Positions 1 through 9,495 of a stretch of 64,000 nt of DNA are shown piece after piece (the first letter of the stretch is position 1; the number at the start of each line of letters is the position of its first letter). The translations under genes and the position numbers were made by a program. The DNA comes from G963669295 sp963669295. GTDB taxonomy: Bacteria > Bacteroidota > Bacteroidia > Flavobacteriales_D > CALLUQ01. A model generated the notes under the pieces. That model saw only the letters and a list, made by a program, of their open reading frames with translations, was not told where the DNA came from and made no database searches. The DNA lies in assembly GCA_963669295.1 (NCBI GenBank), contig OY769938.1, forward strand, positions 496,001 through 560,000, given 5' to 3'.

Positions 1-726
1 AATCACCAACACAGTAGATTCGCTACGCGCCAGCTCCACCTGCAACAATCCTAAAAATTGATTCACATTATTGGCCACAGAATGGAAGTTTACCCGAAAC
101 TTGCGGTCCGAAAATTTAGGCAAATCAAATACTGTAGGATCAATACCCTCCCGGTAACTAATGGTAAATGTACCAATGTCGTTGACTACCCGGTCGCCAA
201 ATTTGTGCTGCTCTGTACGCTCTGTATCGTCTTGCAACGTATACGATAATACATAGGTGTTATTATCGTCCAACACCTCAATGTTGTAATCGTAGTAATA
301 GGCAATGAGGTTTAGGGTATCATATTTTAATTCAAAGGGGCATTCTTTATAAATCTCACTCACCTTTATATCGCCCACCAAAAAGTACGACACATCAAAC
401 TCCAATTCGCGCATCACCTTCTCGAACAAGCTGCGCGAACGAATGATTTCGATCTCGTTTTCGATGTTTTTCTTGGTAGGTTTGATGTCAAGGTCTTCCA
501 ACAAATCTTGCGCTCCATAATTGGCTGCGCGTTCATCTTTAATCAACAATTTGCAGGTAACACGATAAACGGGAGTAGAATACCAATTGTAGTAATAAGC
601 AAAAGTAAGGGCCAGAGGTACCGTAATTAAAAACAAATACCAATAGCGCAGGTATTTGAAAAAGAAATACTTAAGATCGAATTCCTTTTCCTCCACAAAC
701 TCTTCCATCTCCTGGTTATTGCTCAT
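1..726 (-). CDS. Wzc/Wzz-like polysaccharide chain-length determinant protein, 5' part (runs off left edge)
   Basis: The reading frame opens at the ATG at 724-726 and stays open to base 1, giving the first 242 residues without a stop. Residues 20-50 are a charged N-terminus (EEFVEEKEFDLKYFFFKYLR) followed by a membrane helix (WYLFLITVPLALTFAYYY). Next comes the typical Wzz-domain pattern: a TPVYRVTCKLLIKDE strand and a stretch with IENEIEIIRSRSLFEKVM. This is the N-terminus of inner-membrane co-polymerases or tyrosine autokinases of capsule and exopolysaccharide export. Whether a C-terminal kinase domain exists cannot be seen here. It lies 39 bp downstream of the Wza-like gene on the same strand, which supports an export role. 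Its start is inferred from the membrane topology and from operon spacing. Confidence 0.85.
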   Translation of the reverse strand, partial: MSNNQEMEEFVEEKEFDLKYFFFKYLRYWYLFLITVPLALTFAYYYNWYSTPVYRVTCKLLIKDERAANYGAQDLLEDLDIKPTKKNIENEIEIIRSRSLFEKVMRELEFDVSYFLVGDIKVSEIYKECPFELKYDTLNLIAYYYDYNIEVLDDNNTYVLSYTLQDDTERTEQHKFGDRVVNDIGTFTISYREGIDPTVFDLPKFSDRKFRVNFHSVANNVNQFLGLLQVELARSESTVLVI

Positions 727-765
727 CCTGTTGTTTAGTTTCTACACAAATATATCATTCGTCTA

Positions 766-1506
766 TTACCGACCAAAAGCCGTTACCATAACCGTTACAA
801 ATGTTAGCGAACTTAAAATGATCGGAATGATTCTATACGCATTATCGTCGCTAGAGGTTCGCCCTTTCGACGGCTCCACATAAATTACATCATTATTTTT
901 GAGGTAATAAGCGCTCGACCCAATAAAATCTTTGGAGGTAAGGTCTACCAAATGAAACTCTTGTTTCTCCTCTTTTTTTCTAATAATTTGAATGGTTTGG
1001 CGGTTGCCAAAAATGGTAAGATCGCCTGCCAACCCCAAGGCTTCTAACACAGTAGCGCTTTCATTGGCAATGCTATACACCCCTGGGCGGGTGACCTCTC
1101 CCAACACGGTTACCCTGAAATTCACAAAGCGCACATTCACTGTAGGCTGCTTCACGTACTTTGCTACCTCTTCTTTAATAATTGCCTTCACCTCGGTAGT
1201 GGTTTTTCCCATAACCTGCAATGTGCCAATCAGCGGAATTTCAATATTACCATCAATATCAACCAGGTATGAATTGGAAGAATAATTAGGGTCGGGAATG
1301 TTAGAGTTAAGGTCGAAGAGTTTATTTGCTTCCTCGCTCAAGCTGCTAATCGATACCGAAATGATATCATTGGGCTGAATGGTAGAAATGTAGTTGCTTG
1401 CCATTTCACTTCTGGGAGCACCGTCCTGGAAATAAGCAATCTTTTTATGCGGCACACATGATGGAAGTACCAGGCACAATACCAAAAAGTAAATCAGTTG
1501 TTTCAT
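766..1506 (-). CDS. Wza-like polysaccharide export lipoprotein
   Basis: 246 residues. A lipoprotein signal ends at LPSC (Cys17). The poly-export domain follows at roughly residues 38-130 (IQPNDIISVSISSLS; DIDGNIEIPLIGTLQVMGKT), then an SLBB-type segment (VRFVNFRVTVLGEVTRPGVY) and a C-terminal hydrophobic helix (residues 225-243) common in Bacteroidota versions. The family forms the outer-membrane or periplasm-spanning channel for capsule or exopolysaccharide. It sits one base after the OmpA-like gene and just before the Wzc-like gene, so the three are probably one transcript. The role is secure at family level; the exported polymer is unknown. Confidence 0.9.
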   Translation of the reverse strand: MKQLIYFLVLCLVLPSCVPHKKIAYFQDGAPRSEMASNYISTIQPNDIISVSISSLSEEANKLFDLNSNIPDPNYSSNSYLVDIDGNIEIPLIGTLQVMGKTTTEVKAIIKEEVAKYVKQPTVNVRFVNFRVTVLGEVTRPGVYSIANESATVLEALGLAGDLTIFGNRQTIQIIRKKEEKQEFHLVDLTSKDFIGSSAYYLKNNDVIYVEPSKGRTSSDDNAYRIIPIILSSLTFVTVMVTAFGR

Positions 1507-1507
1507 C

Positions 1508-2779
1508 CTATTTTCCTGTGCGCGTAATGGTAACTTCTACACGCATATTTCGTTGGTTTTCTTCTCGTGTTTTAGGGTTAGGAATAATCTTTTGCTCATC
1601 GCCCCACCCTTTTGTTTTAAGGCGTTTTGCTGCAACACCATTGTCAATCAAGTACTGCTTCAATGCATCGGCACGCATTTTTGATAGTTTCTTGGTAGAT
1701 CCGGTAAAGTTCCATGCCGCTCCCTTTCTTTCGTACAGGGGGTCGGTTATTTTGATCACAGCTTTCCCGGCCGAATGCCCATGAATTTCCAAGTGTACAT
1801 CTTCGTTTTGCTTCATAAAATTAAGGATGTACTTCAGCTCCTCGTACGAAACCTCTTTAAAAGCATAAGTGTTTGGGTAAAAATAAACGTTCTCCAGCAC
1901 CAGGTTTTCGCCCGGCTTTAATTTCGAAAGGTAAAAATGATAAATGGCCGACTTATAAAACTCTATGTTTCCATAAATCTCGTCGAACCCAAACGATTCG
2001 CATACCAATTGGTATTCTTCGTTCCTTTTTAGCTGTACCAAATACCCTTTTTCTGCCGAAGAAGGAACCACAATTGTGTCGCCAGTGGCAACTGAAATAA
2101 ACTTAATAATACCGGTAACACTTTGCTCGTTGTCTTCATCCTTAATAAACCCTTCGATGGTAATGTGCGGACTCAGGTGCTCCTCTTTTTCAATCAACTT
2201 ATCTGCTACAGGGTGCTCAAAAACAAAACAAGGTGCATGCACTGCACTCATAATCAACGACTCGTCTTCTGTATTCAAGTATAGCTTGTGCCCACAATCT
2301 TCGCCAGTAAGGTTCAAAATAGCCAGGTAATATATCTCCCCCGCCTTCATGTTTATTTCTTCCTGGTAAGAAGCATGTCGGTTCACCTCTGGAGGATAAG
2401 GATCTTGAAGATAGAGGTGCTCTTTGATCGGGTTTACTTTTTGCAACAACAACTCGTTGCAAAAGTCATCGCCAGGGTAACGGTACAACATAAAGTCGTA
2501 ACTATCTTTTAAATTGGTACTGGTAACTTTAAACCGTAAAGTAACGTCCTCCTTCACAATAAGTTTATACCAAAAAGTGAATTCATCCTCATCCTGATAA
2601 TACACCAGGTTCACATCCAAATCTTCTTTGGGGTTAACACGATTGCCCGTAGAAAGGTCGTTTTTACCTAATGGCAAGATAATTTGTTGTGCATCAAAAC
2701 AATCGTTAGCCGCCACTTGTGCCAGCACATTGCTAAACGCAAAAAATAGTATTAAAAGGAGCCCAAGACGTGTTACCAT
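1508..2779 (-). CDS. exported OmpA-family C-terminal domain protein
   Basis: 423 residues. A signal peptide covers residues 1-20 (ends SNVLA). The central 270 residues look like secreted beta-rich domains of unknown family. An OmpA-like peptidoglycan-binding domain fills about residues 290-420: VYFYPNTYAF, LEIHGHSAG, a long insertion, then RADALKQYLIDNGV and NQRNMRVEVTI. The insertion between GHSAG and MRADALKQYL is longer than in a plain OmpA domain. It is the first gene of the polysaccharide-export operon and probably anchors the export apparatus or the envelope to peptidoglycan. That job is inferred from position only. Confidence 0.8.
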   Translation of the reverse strand: MVTRLGLLLILFFAFSNVLAQVAANDCFDAQQIILPLGKNDLSTGNRVNPKEDLDVNLVYYQDEDEFTFWYKLIVKEDVTLRFKVTSTNLKDSYDFMLYRYPGDDFCNELLLQKVNPIKEHLYLQDPYPPEVNRHASYQEEINMKAGEIYYLAILNLTGEDCGHKLYLNTEDESLIMSAVHAPCFVFEHPVADKLIEKEEHLSPHITIEGFIKDEDNEQSVTGIIKFISVATGDTIVVPSSAEKGYLVQLKRNEEYQLVCESFGFDEIYGNIEFYKSAIYHFYLSKLKPGENLVLENVYFYPNTYAFKEVSYEELKYILNFMKQNEDVHLEIHGHSAGKAVIKITDPLYERKGAAWNFTGSTKKLSKMRADALKQYLIDNGVAAKRLKTKGWGDEQKIIPNPKTREENQRNMRVEVTITRTGK

Positions 2780-2945
2780 ACTGCAATTGACAGTGCTTGT
2801 TTACAACAAAAATTAAAGGTAAATAATTAAACAGCAGTAAATTACTTGTTTGCATAGGAACAATTAACGATTTGGGGTTAATAACTGCTTAAATCTTTCT
2901 AAAGCAGCAGGCAATTTTGTACCTTTAAAAGCAAACTTTAACGCT

Positions 2946-3551
2946 ATGAGTTGGATTAAAAGCATAGAATACGACGAAGCAACAGGGAAACTCAAAGCAA
3001 TCTACGACAAGGTTAAAGGCCCTAACAATTACCTCGACAACATTCTTACCATCCATAGCTTACGGCCACATACACTGGTAGGACACATGTCTATTTATAA
3101 AAATGTATTGCACCACTCTAGCAATACACTTCCTGTATGGTTGTTGGAGGCTTTGGGAGTATACGTGAGTCGTTTAAACCATTGTCTTTACTGTGTAGAT
3201 CATCACTACCAGGGGTTAAAAAAACAACTGCAAAACGATGACCGTGCTGAAGACATCCGCCTGGCATTAGAAGACGAGGATCCCGAACGCGTGTTTGGAG
3301 GCAGTGAACTGGCACTGATGCGCTATGCTCGTGTACTAGCCCTTGCTCCCCATACTGTTAGCGAAGGATTAATTAACCAACTGCGTGATGCAGGGCTAAA
3401 CGATGGAGAAATACTTGAAGCCAACCAGGTAATTAGTTACTTCAGCTATGCCAACCGTACCGTATTGGGATTGGGCGTAAACACCGATGGCGACATCCTT
3501 GGACTATCGCCAAGCGATGTTACCGATGAAGAAAACTGGAATCACCAATAG
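2946..3551 (+). CDS. AhpD-like / carboxymuconolactone decarboxylase family peroxidase-related protein
   Basis: 201 residues, no signal peptide. The core holds the CxxC motif of AhpD-type proteins (NHCLYCVDHH, Cys80 and Cys83, with His86/87 after it) preceded by a helix LPVWLLEALGVYVSRL. The C-terminal part has the LGVNTDGDILGLSP tail seen in the uncharacterised peroxidase-related group. Family members reduce peroxides through the CxxC pair, but the physiological partner here is unknown. It is transcribed alone, divergently from the polysaccharide operon, and its stop is four bases from the stop of the convergent patatin gene. A near-consensus -7 motif (CAATTTTG, 2912-2919) lies upstream. Confidence 0.85.
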   Translation: MSWIKSIEYDEATGKLKAIYDKVKGPNNYLDNILTIHSLRPHTLVGHMSIYKNVLHHSSNTLPVWLLEALGVYVSRLNHCLYCVDHHYQGLKKQLQNDDRAEDIRLALEDEDPERVFGGSELALMRYARVLALAPHTVSEGLINQLRDAGLNDGEILEANQVISYFSYANRTVLGLGVNTDGDILGLSPSDVTDEENWNHQ

Positions 3552-3555
3552 CTTT

Positions 3556-4584
3556 CTAATTATTGGCCAGCAATTGCTGTACTATGGTATCCAACCTTTC
3601 GTTGTTGGCCTCAATATATTGCAACCCAGCTTCTTTTAATGCTTGAAGATTCTTGGGCGAAGCATCATCCATTTCATGCGATGCATTGTACAACCCTGGG
3701 TGCAAACGGTGATAAGCACCATCCGAGTTTTCAGAGTCAAACAATTTTCGCAACTGATAATCTACCGTTTCAGAATTCCCCGACATCATGATGTGAATCA
3801 AGGGTTGAATCCATTGCACCATGCCCCAATCTTTGGCTTTATCATAATAATAAGGTTCTTTCACACTACCCGTACTGATAGAAACAACCATCATTTCATT
3901 GGCTTCTGGCTCAGTAGGCTTACCCGGAGTTAAGGCATTAAAGTCGATGTTTCGTGCTTCTGCATACCCACACATGGCCGGGTTATTGGCAAACACTCCT
4001 CCATCTACCAATGGATGCGCTGCTCCTGCCAACGACTCTACCAATGCTACCGGAAAATAAGTAGGCGCAGCAGACGTAGCACGAGCTACCCTACGCACAT
4101 AGTAATCTTTAATTTCAGAGCTTGCGCGATGGCGCTTGAAAAAATGGGCCTTTCGATTCCGGATGTCGTAAGAAGTGATCAAACACGGGCGAATCAACTC
4201 GCTCAACTTCACATCACCAAAATACTCGGTAAGTGCCTCATTCATATTTTTAGAAGGATACTTTTCATCAATCACACCACCAAGGCTTCGAATTTTTTGC
4301 CCCAACGAAACATCGAAAATATCGCCTCCCCTTTTAAAATACATTCCCACAGCCTCTTCAGCCGAATATTTCGGCTTGCCATTTTCGTCTGGAGTAAGAT
4401 AAATACACGTTAATATGCCACCAGTACTGGTACCGGCCATCAAATCGAAATAATCCGCCAAACGAGCATCATTGTTTCCACTTGCTTCTTGTAATTTGGT
4501 TTCGATGGCTTGCAAAATAACACCGGGAATAACCCCTCTTATTCCTCCCCCATCAATTGAAAGTATACATGCTTTTTTTGTCAT
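3556..4584 (-). CDS. patatin-like phospholipase
   Basis: 342 residues, no signal peptide. All patatin signatures are present: the oxyanion loop DGGGIRG (residues 11-17), the nucleophile elbow GTSTGG (Ser53) and the catalytic Asp in VDGGVFANNP (Asp194). The N-terminus (CILSIDGGGIRGVIPG) resembles plant-patatin-type enzymes. Family members hydrolyse acyl chains from phospholipids or galactolipids with a Ser-Asp dyad. CBASS effectors of the CapV type are also patatins, but no nucleotide cyclase, Cap2 or Cap3 gene is nearby, so a housekeeping lipase is more likely. An AAGGAG-like sequence lies upstream of the ATG. Its 3' end abuts the AhpD-like gene. Confidence 0.9.
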   Translation of the reverse strand: MTKKACILSIDGGGIRGVIPGVILQAIETKLQEASGNNDARLADYFDLMAGTSTGGILTCIYLTPDENGKPKYSAEEAVGMYFKRGGDIFDVSLGQKIRSLGGVIDEKYPSKNMNEALTEYFGDVKLSELIRPCLITSYDIRNRKAHFFKRHRASSEIKDYYVRRVARATSAAPTYFPVALVESLAGAAHPLVDGGVFANNPAMCGYAEARNIDFNALTPGKPTEPEANEMMVVSISTGSVKEPYYYDKAKDWGMVQWIQPLIHIMMSGNSETVDYQLRKLFDSENSDGAYHRLHPGLYNASHEMDDASPKNLQALKEAGLQYIEANNERLDTIVQQLLANN

Positions 4585-4713
4585 GGTTCTATTTTTAGTG
4601 GTTCTCCTTAATTGTAGTTATAATGTTAAAAAATTTATCGATATCAAGCACCTATTCGAACACAATTATTTAATGCTGAAATCAAATAATCGTTAAAATA
4701 CAATGTTTGGTAA

Positions 4714-5295
4714 ATGGATTCGTTAAATTTGAGTAATCATCTATTACTCAATACCATTAAAGGGCTATCGAAATACGTCGGTTACAGTTTGTACCTGCTT
4801 GCTTTTCTCTTTGCATTTTTGGCCAAGCTGTTTTACGCTACTGCAACAACAGAAGAAATGAGCTTTTTATTGGCCCCCACAACCGCTTTTGTAGAGTTAC
4901 TCACCGGGCTACAATTTGTGTCCGAGCCAGAGGGTTATTACAACGCCTCACGAAACATACTCATCGATGAAAGCTGCTCGGGCATGAACTTCTTCATCAT
5001 TGCATTTTGCATGACCATTGTATATTCGTTAAAACATTACGCCTCCCCGCTTCATAAAGCCATATTCTTTGTAGGGAGCATTATTGCCTGCTATGGCCTT
5101 ACCATATTTGCCAACACATCGCGCATTGGAGGTGCTATTCTCTTTCACGGAAAAGAAGACAGCCTCCCAATAGTCGGCCAGGGATGGTTTCATCAGGCCG
5201 AAGGCATTTTCATCCATTTTACGTTCTTATTGATCTTTTTCTTTTGCTTAAGGGCATTTCACAAATCCATTCGAAACTATGCGAGCATTGCTTAA
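4714..5295 (+). CDS. exosortase-family membrane protease/transpeptidase (XrtK-like; XrtN alternative)
   Basis: 193 residues with about five membrane segments. The three exosortase active-site features are visible: Cys88 in ESCSGMNFF, Arg137 in ANTSRIGG and His160 in HQAEGIFIH. The length fits the short Bacteroidota exosortases. Exosortases are inner-membrane enzymes that recognise short C-terminal tails (motif, membrane helix, basic end) and process or transfer the protein. The downstream gene overlaps this one by 17 bp and ends in just such a tail (MTEP, helix, KR). That is the layout of the exosortase K / MSEP-CTERM dedicated pair. The similar exosortase N / VIT-protein pair cannot be excluded by eye. 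Confidence 0.85.
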   Translation: MDSLNLSNHLLLNTIKGLSKYVGYSLYLLAFLFAFLAKLFYATATTEEMSFLLAPTTAFVELLTGLQFVSEPEGYYNASRNILIDESCSGMNFFIIAFCMTIVYSLKHYASPLHKAIFFVGSIIACYGLTIFANTSRIGGAILFHGKEDSLPIVGQGWFHQAEGIFIHFTFLLIFFFCLRAFHKSIRNYASIA

Positions 5296-8122
5296 CCCAA
5301 GGTGGCTAATATTAATCAATACCCTCCCTCTTTTTGTGCTTTTTTGGCTCTACCTTGGAATGTACCAGGTAATTCATACGCGACTCGATGAAATGCACAT
5401 TCAATACTGGGTTATTTTTGGCGGTGTGCTGGCGGCATTAGGAATTGGCACACTGGGGTATGCTATCTTTTGTATTGCTCGAAAGCAATCTCTTAGTAAA
5501 TGGTTTGCCATAGCTGCATTAATCACCTATATCCCTTTCCTTTACATTTATTTCCAATACGCTTCCGACATCATTCCCTGGAGCATCCCCGACTGGATGC
5601 TTACCGTACAAGACCTTCCTCTCTACACCGGAACCTTTATTATGCCCACACTGGCCTACGCTGTTTTTGTTATGGTAGTGGCCCTTACCAGGGAAGCACA
5701 AAAACATAAGGCCTGGCTCAACTTATTAATAACAGCTGGCATCCCCTTGCTATGGTACCTTTTCTTTACCATCGTACAACCCATGTGGTCGTATAGCTAC
5801 TCGAGAACATACGAACATGTAATGGCCGTACTTACCATTAGCAGCACCGTTATTTTCTTGTTCTTCTTTGCGCGTACCATCTACATACTTACGCAAAAAC
5901 AATCGGAATTTTTAAAGCGATACAGCTTACTTTGGAAAATACCTATACTCGTTGTATGCCCCTTGTTAGGACTCATGCTCAACAATGGCGACCTGGCTCA
6001 AGACAGGTATTTGCAATTTATCTTTGGTGATTTTATGGCTACCAGTTTTTATGTGTTGGCAGTGATTACCGGTGGGTTATTATGCATCCCTAATGTAAAC
6101 CGATTCTTTCCCCGCTTAGTGCTCTTCATTCTGCGCAGCTTCACCTTTACCTTTACCCTTTACTTTTTCCTTGTATTTCTACCCTACCTACCCCTCTCGG
6201 TTTTTGCCATAATAGCTGTAGGAGTAGGATTTCTTATGCTATCGCCCGTAGCACTGTTTCTGGTACATACAAAAGCGTTGGTAACCGACTTTAAGTTCCT
6301 GGTACAACGTGTTAACAAACGTATTGTGGCGGTACTCTTCCTCATCAGTTTAATGGTCATCCCGATTGCGATAATAAGCGACTACCGAGCGGAAAAAACA
6401 GCCCTTCATCAAGCCCTCGATTTTGTGTACGCTCCCGATTTAAGCAATACCGAACCTACCACAATAGATACCACCGCACTTCACGGGGTATTGAATTACA
6501 TTGCAAAAAACAAAGTACAACGGTGGGGCAACAACAACAATACCCCCTACCTTACTCCTTTATACAACTGGTTGGTGTTGGACAACATGATGCTTTCTGA
6601 TAGAAAAATCAATACCCTGAGTTGCATATACACTGGCTCGGCTGATTTTGAGGTTTGGGATAACTGGCGTGGGAACATAAGCAATGAAGTGTATATAGAT
6701 ACCACCCTTACTACTTCACACTACAATGCGGCTGAGCAATATTGGACAAGTACCATTGATCTTACCTTGCTCAATGAAGGCAATCAGCAAGGCGAATACG
6801 AAACCACATTCAGCCTGCCTGAAGGAAGCTGGATCAGTAATTATTACCTGGTGATTGAAGGAGAAAAAGTACCCGGAATACTGGCCGAGAAAAAAGCAGC
6901 TACCTGGATTTATGATCAAATTACCAGCTACCGAAGAGATCCCGGTATCTTGCATTACCTGGAAGGAAATGAAGTTGCTTTTAAAGTATTTCCGTGCGAA
7001 CCCAAAGTAGCACGAACTACCGGGCTGGAAATCATTCATAAAGAACCGTTTCACTTACAACTTGATAGCTTTCAGGTTTTCCTGGGCGACACTGTACACC
7101 AACCAACTACAAGTGAGCCGATGTGGGCCTCCAATAAAGGGGTAGCATACCTTCCTGCAGCATTAAAGGCAACACTCCCAAAAGTACAACGAACCCCTTA
7201 TTACCATTTTGTAGTCGACTGTTCGGTAAACGGCTACCCTGCCGATAGTAGCATTTGGCAAATTGAATCGTTGCTGCAACAAAACTTACTTACCTCCGAA
7301 AACGCACGCGTTACGTTTGCCAACAGCTATAGCCATACACAGCCATTAACCGGTGAATGGAAAAATGAACTCAAGAATTACCCGATACAAGGAGGATTTT
7401 TTCTTGAAAAAGCCTTGCGAGAAATTTATTTTCACCATTACCAAAGCAACGAAAGCACCTTCCCTATTGTAGTAGTAATTACTCCAGCAATGTGGGAAGC
7501 TATCTTCAACAAAGGGTTGGCCGATTTTCAAATTACATTTCCTGAATCAGACATCTACTACCATGCCAATGGCAAACAATTAACACCGTATCACCTCAGC
7601 AAACCACAACTCCCCATTAACGACAGCTTACAACAAAATACCATTCAAGCAATAACAAAGCTAGAAGTACTGGCATGGCCATCGGTAAATGAACCAAAAG
7701 CTTATGTTACTAACAACCATGAAGGAAGTATTGTACTGGCAAGCTCCGACCTTGATTTTGAAACAATAGCATTGGAGAAAAAAACATGGCAATCAGGACT
7801 TGCCTTACAAGGGTATTGGCTTTCGCATCAATTGCACCCCGAACAAACCGACAAGGAGTGGCTCTGCTTGGTAAAACACAGCTTTGAGGCACAATTAATG
7901 AGTCCGGTTACCTCATTTATATCGCTAGAAGACGAAGCCCAACGACAAGTACTAACAAACAAACAACAACAAGTGTTGGCAGGCAAAAGCAGTCTCGACA
8001 TTGAAGAAGAATCGACCCGTATGACCGAACCGGGACTCATTGTGTTAGCACTTATTGCATTGTTTTTGATCTACTATAAAAGAATCATCACCTTTATTCA
8101 ACGAAAGTGGCAACAACTATGA
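5279..8122 (+). CDS. MSEP-CTERM-type exosortase substrate with N-terminal membrane region and VIT domain
   Basis: 947 residues. The first ~370 residues hold about ten hydrophobic segments. Residues ~455-590 look like a VIT (vault/inter-alpha-trypsin) domain: IDLTLLNEGNQQGEYETTF, LPEGSWISNYYLVIEGEKVPG, then AEKKAATWIYDQI and GNEVAFKVFPCEP. A further globular region follows. The last 33 residues form a sorting tail: MTEPG (915-919), a hydrophobic helix and the basic stretch KR...QRK. This matches the MSEP-CTERM proteins that occur singly next to one exosortase. The function is unknown. Co-translation with the exosortase (17-bp overlap) and with the next gene (ATGA overlap) argues for a single-substrate system. 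Confidence 0.8.
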   Translation: MRALLNPRWLILINTLPLFVLFWLYLGMYQVIHTRLDEMHIQYWVIFGGVLAALGIGTLGYAIFCIARKQSLSKWFAIAALITYIPFLYIYFQYASDIIPWSIPDWMLTVQDLPLYTGTFIMPTLAYAVFVMVVALTREAQKHKAWLNLLITAGIPLLWYLFFTIVQPMWSYSYSRTYEHVMAVLTISSTVIFLFFFARTIYILTQKQSEFLKRYSLLWKIPILVVCPLLGLMLNNGDLAQDRYLQFIFGDFMATSFYVLAVITGGLLCIPNVNRFFPRLVLFILRSFTFTFTLYFFLVFLPYLPLSVFAIIAVGVGFLMLSPVALFLVHTKALVTDFKFLVQRVNKRIVAVLFLISLMVIPIAIISDYRAEKTALHQALDFVYAPDLSNTEPTTIDTTALHGVLNYIAKNKVQRWGNNNNTPYLTPLYNWLVLDNMMLSDRKINTLSCIYTGSADFEVWDNWRGNISNEVYIDTTLTTSHYNAAEQYWTSTIDLTLLNEGNQQGEYETTFSLPEGSWISNYYLVIEGEKVPGILAEKKAATWIYDQITSYRRDPGILHYLEGNEVAFKVFPCEPKVARTTGLEIIHKEPFHLQLDSFQVFLGDTVHQPTTSEPMWASNKGVAYLPAALKATLPKVQRTPYYHFVVDCSVNGYPADSSIWQIESLLQQNLLTSENARVTFANSYSHTQPLTGEWKNELKNYPIQGGFFLEKALREIYFHHYQSNESTFPIVVVITPAMWEAIFNKGLADFQITFPESDIYYHANGKQLTPYHLSKPQLPINDSLQQNTIQAITKLEVLAWPSVNEPKAYVTNNHEGSIVLASSDLDFETIALEKKTWQSGLALQGYWLSHQLHPEQTDKEWLCLVKHSFEAQLMSPVTSFISLEDEAQRQVLTNKQQQVLAGKSSLDIEEESTRMTEPGLIVLALIALFLIYYKRIITFIQRKWQQL

Positions 8123-8679
8123 AAAAGCACCTCATCGTTATAATCATTACCCTCATTGGTATTCCATTCATTGGTAACGCACAAACCAAATCAAAATGGC
8201 CCGGTGTCGAGTATGCATATGCTACCGGCTACCTCTATAACCTTGAAGGGCGATTAGCAGGCAACCATGCCATCATAAAAAGAGATACAACACTGGATGA
8301 AACAGTGGTAGGAAAAGGAGTGGTATTGAATGAAAAGCAAATTAAAACAGTACTCGATATTGTTAATGGCAAAAACAGCAAAGCTTTACAAGATGGATTA
8401 TCCAGCTGTTTCATCCCCCATCATGGCATTGTGTTTTACGACGAAAAAGATCAGCCTGTAGCTTACATCACCATATGCTTTTACTGCGAAGGCATTAGAA
8501 TACACCCTACCAGTTACTACTCAACCCGGGAAAGCGCCAAAGTTTCGCCACGCCAGGAAAAAATGGTAAAACACAACTTAGAGCAACTAACACACATCAT
8601 AAAAGACCTCGGTCATCCGGTACTCAACTCTCCATACGAATACCAGCGCTTGCGACATAAATACCGCTCGAACGAATAA
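8119..8679 (+). CDS. small exported protein of unknown function linked to the exosortase operon
   Basis: 186 residues from the ATG at 8119, which overlaps the previous stop as ATGA. An in-frame GTG at 8107 would add four residues and is less likely. A signal peptide (LIVIIITLIGIPFIGNA) leads into a mature domain with two features: SCFIPHHGIVFYDEKDQPVA and ITICFYCEGIRIHP. The CFxPHHGIVFYD and CFYCE pattern resembles a group of small Bacteroidota hypothetical proteins. No catalytic family was recognised. Position and overlap make it a candidate third component of the exosortase/MSEP locus. Confidence 0.75.
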   Translation: MKKHLIVIIITLIGIPFIGNAQTKSKWPGVEYAYATGYLYNLEGRLAGNHAIIKRDTTLDETVVGKGVVLNEKQIKTVLDIVNGKNSKALQDGLSSCFIPHHGIVFYDEKDQPVAYITICFYCEGIRIHPTSYYSTRESAKVSPRQEKMVKHNLEQLTHIIKDLGHPVLNSPYEYQRLRHKYRSNE

Positions 8680-8788
8680 ATTTGTGGTGAGAGGCAAATA
8701 ATACTATTTTGGGACAAAAATCTACTAGTGCTTAAATAAAGGAATGTCAGGGAATTGACATCCTATCAGTTACGATTGATCTAATTTT

Positions 8789-9478
8789 ATGTCATCAGTT
8801 CATTCAAAAATTTGGTACCTGGAGCAAATCAACCTGCTTAGAGACCTCACGGAAGATGAGTTGGAACTCGTTAGCGATAAAACGGTAATGAGAACCACGA
8901 AGAAGAATCAGTACATCTATTTTCCGCAAGAGCCCTCTAAAGTAGTGTTCTTTCTAAAAGCAGGTAGAGTAAAAATTGGCACCTATTCCGACGATGGGAA
9001 AGAAATTATCAAAACCATCATACAACCGGGAGAAATCTTTGGGGAGTTAGGCATAGCAGGAGAAGAAACCAGGAAGGATTTTGCCATAGCTTTAGACGAC
9101 AATGTTAGAATGTGCGCCATTAACGTTGACGATATCAAATCGATGATGAACAACAACCCTGACTTGAGCATGGAAATTACCAAGGTAATTGGTGAGCGGC
9201 TTATGAGGGTTAACAGGCAATTGGAATCACTCATCTTTAAAGATGCCAATACCAGGGTAATTGATTTTATAAAAGAAATGGCAGAACAACAAGGCATACC
9301 AATAGGCAAGGAAGTGTTATTAAAACATAACCTTACCCATCAAGACATTGCTAACCTTACTGCCACCTCTCGCCAAACGGTTACCACAGTGTTGAATACA
9401 TTAAAAAGTAAAGATCGCATTCACCTTGAGCGCAATAAGATATTAATCAGAGACATGAACCTCCTTACTTTGGAGTAA
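8789..9478 (+). CDS. Crp/Fnr-family transcriptional regulator
   Basis: 229 residues. The N-terminal cyclic-nucleotide-binding fold is at about residues 15-130 (FFLKAGRVKIGTYSDDGKEI; IIQPGEIFGELG). A dimerisation helix follows and then a C-terminal winged helix-turn-helix (LTHQDIANLTATSRQTVTTV, residues ~178-197). No Fnr-type N-terminal cysteines are present, so iron-sulfur oxygen sensing is unlikely. The effector is unknown. It is followed 17 bp later by a mini-glutaredoxin gene, so the two may be co-transcribed. The start was taken at the first ATG, as the fold needs almost all of the N-terminus. Confidence 0.92.
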   Translation: MSSVHSKIWYLEQINLLRDLTEDELELVSDKTVMRTTKKNQYIYFPQEPSKVVFFLKAGRVKIGTYSDDGKEIIKTIIQPGEIFGELGIAGEETRKDFAIALDDNVRMCAINVDDIKSMMNNNPDLSMEITKVIGERLMRVNRQLESLIFKDANTRVIDFIKEMAEQQGIPIGKEVLLKHNLTHQDIANLTATSRQTVTTVLNTLKSKDRIHLERNKILIRDMNLLTLE

Positions 9479-9495
9479 TTGTTAAACCATCCCGC

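Noticed and set aside
656..883. Plus-strand 75-residue open frame with a hydrophobic stretch
   Set aside because: It overlaps the starts of the Wzc-like gene and the end of the Wza-like gene on the other strand, both well supported.
3556..4584. Patatin as a CBASS effector (CapV-like)
   Set aside because: No cyclase or accessory gene lies nearby and the motif start resembles plant-type patatins, so an ordinary lipase is preferred.
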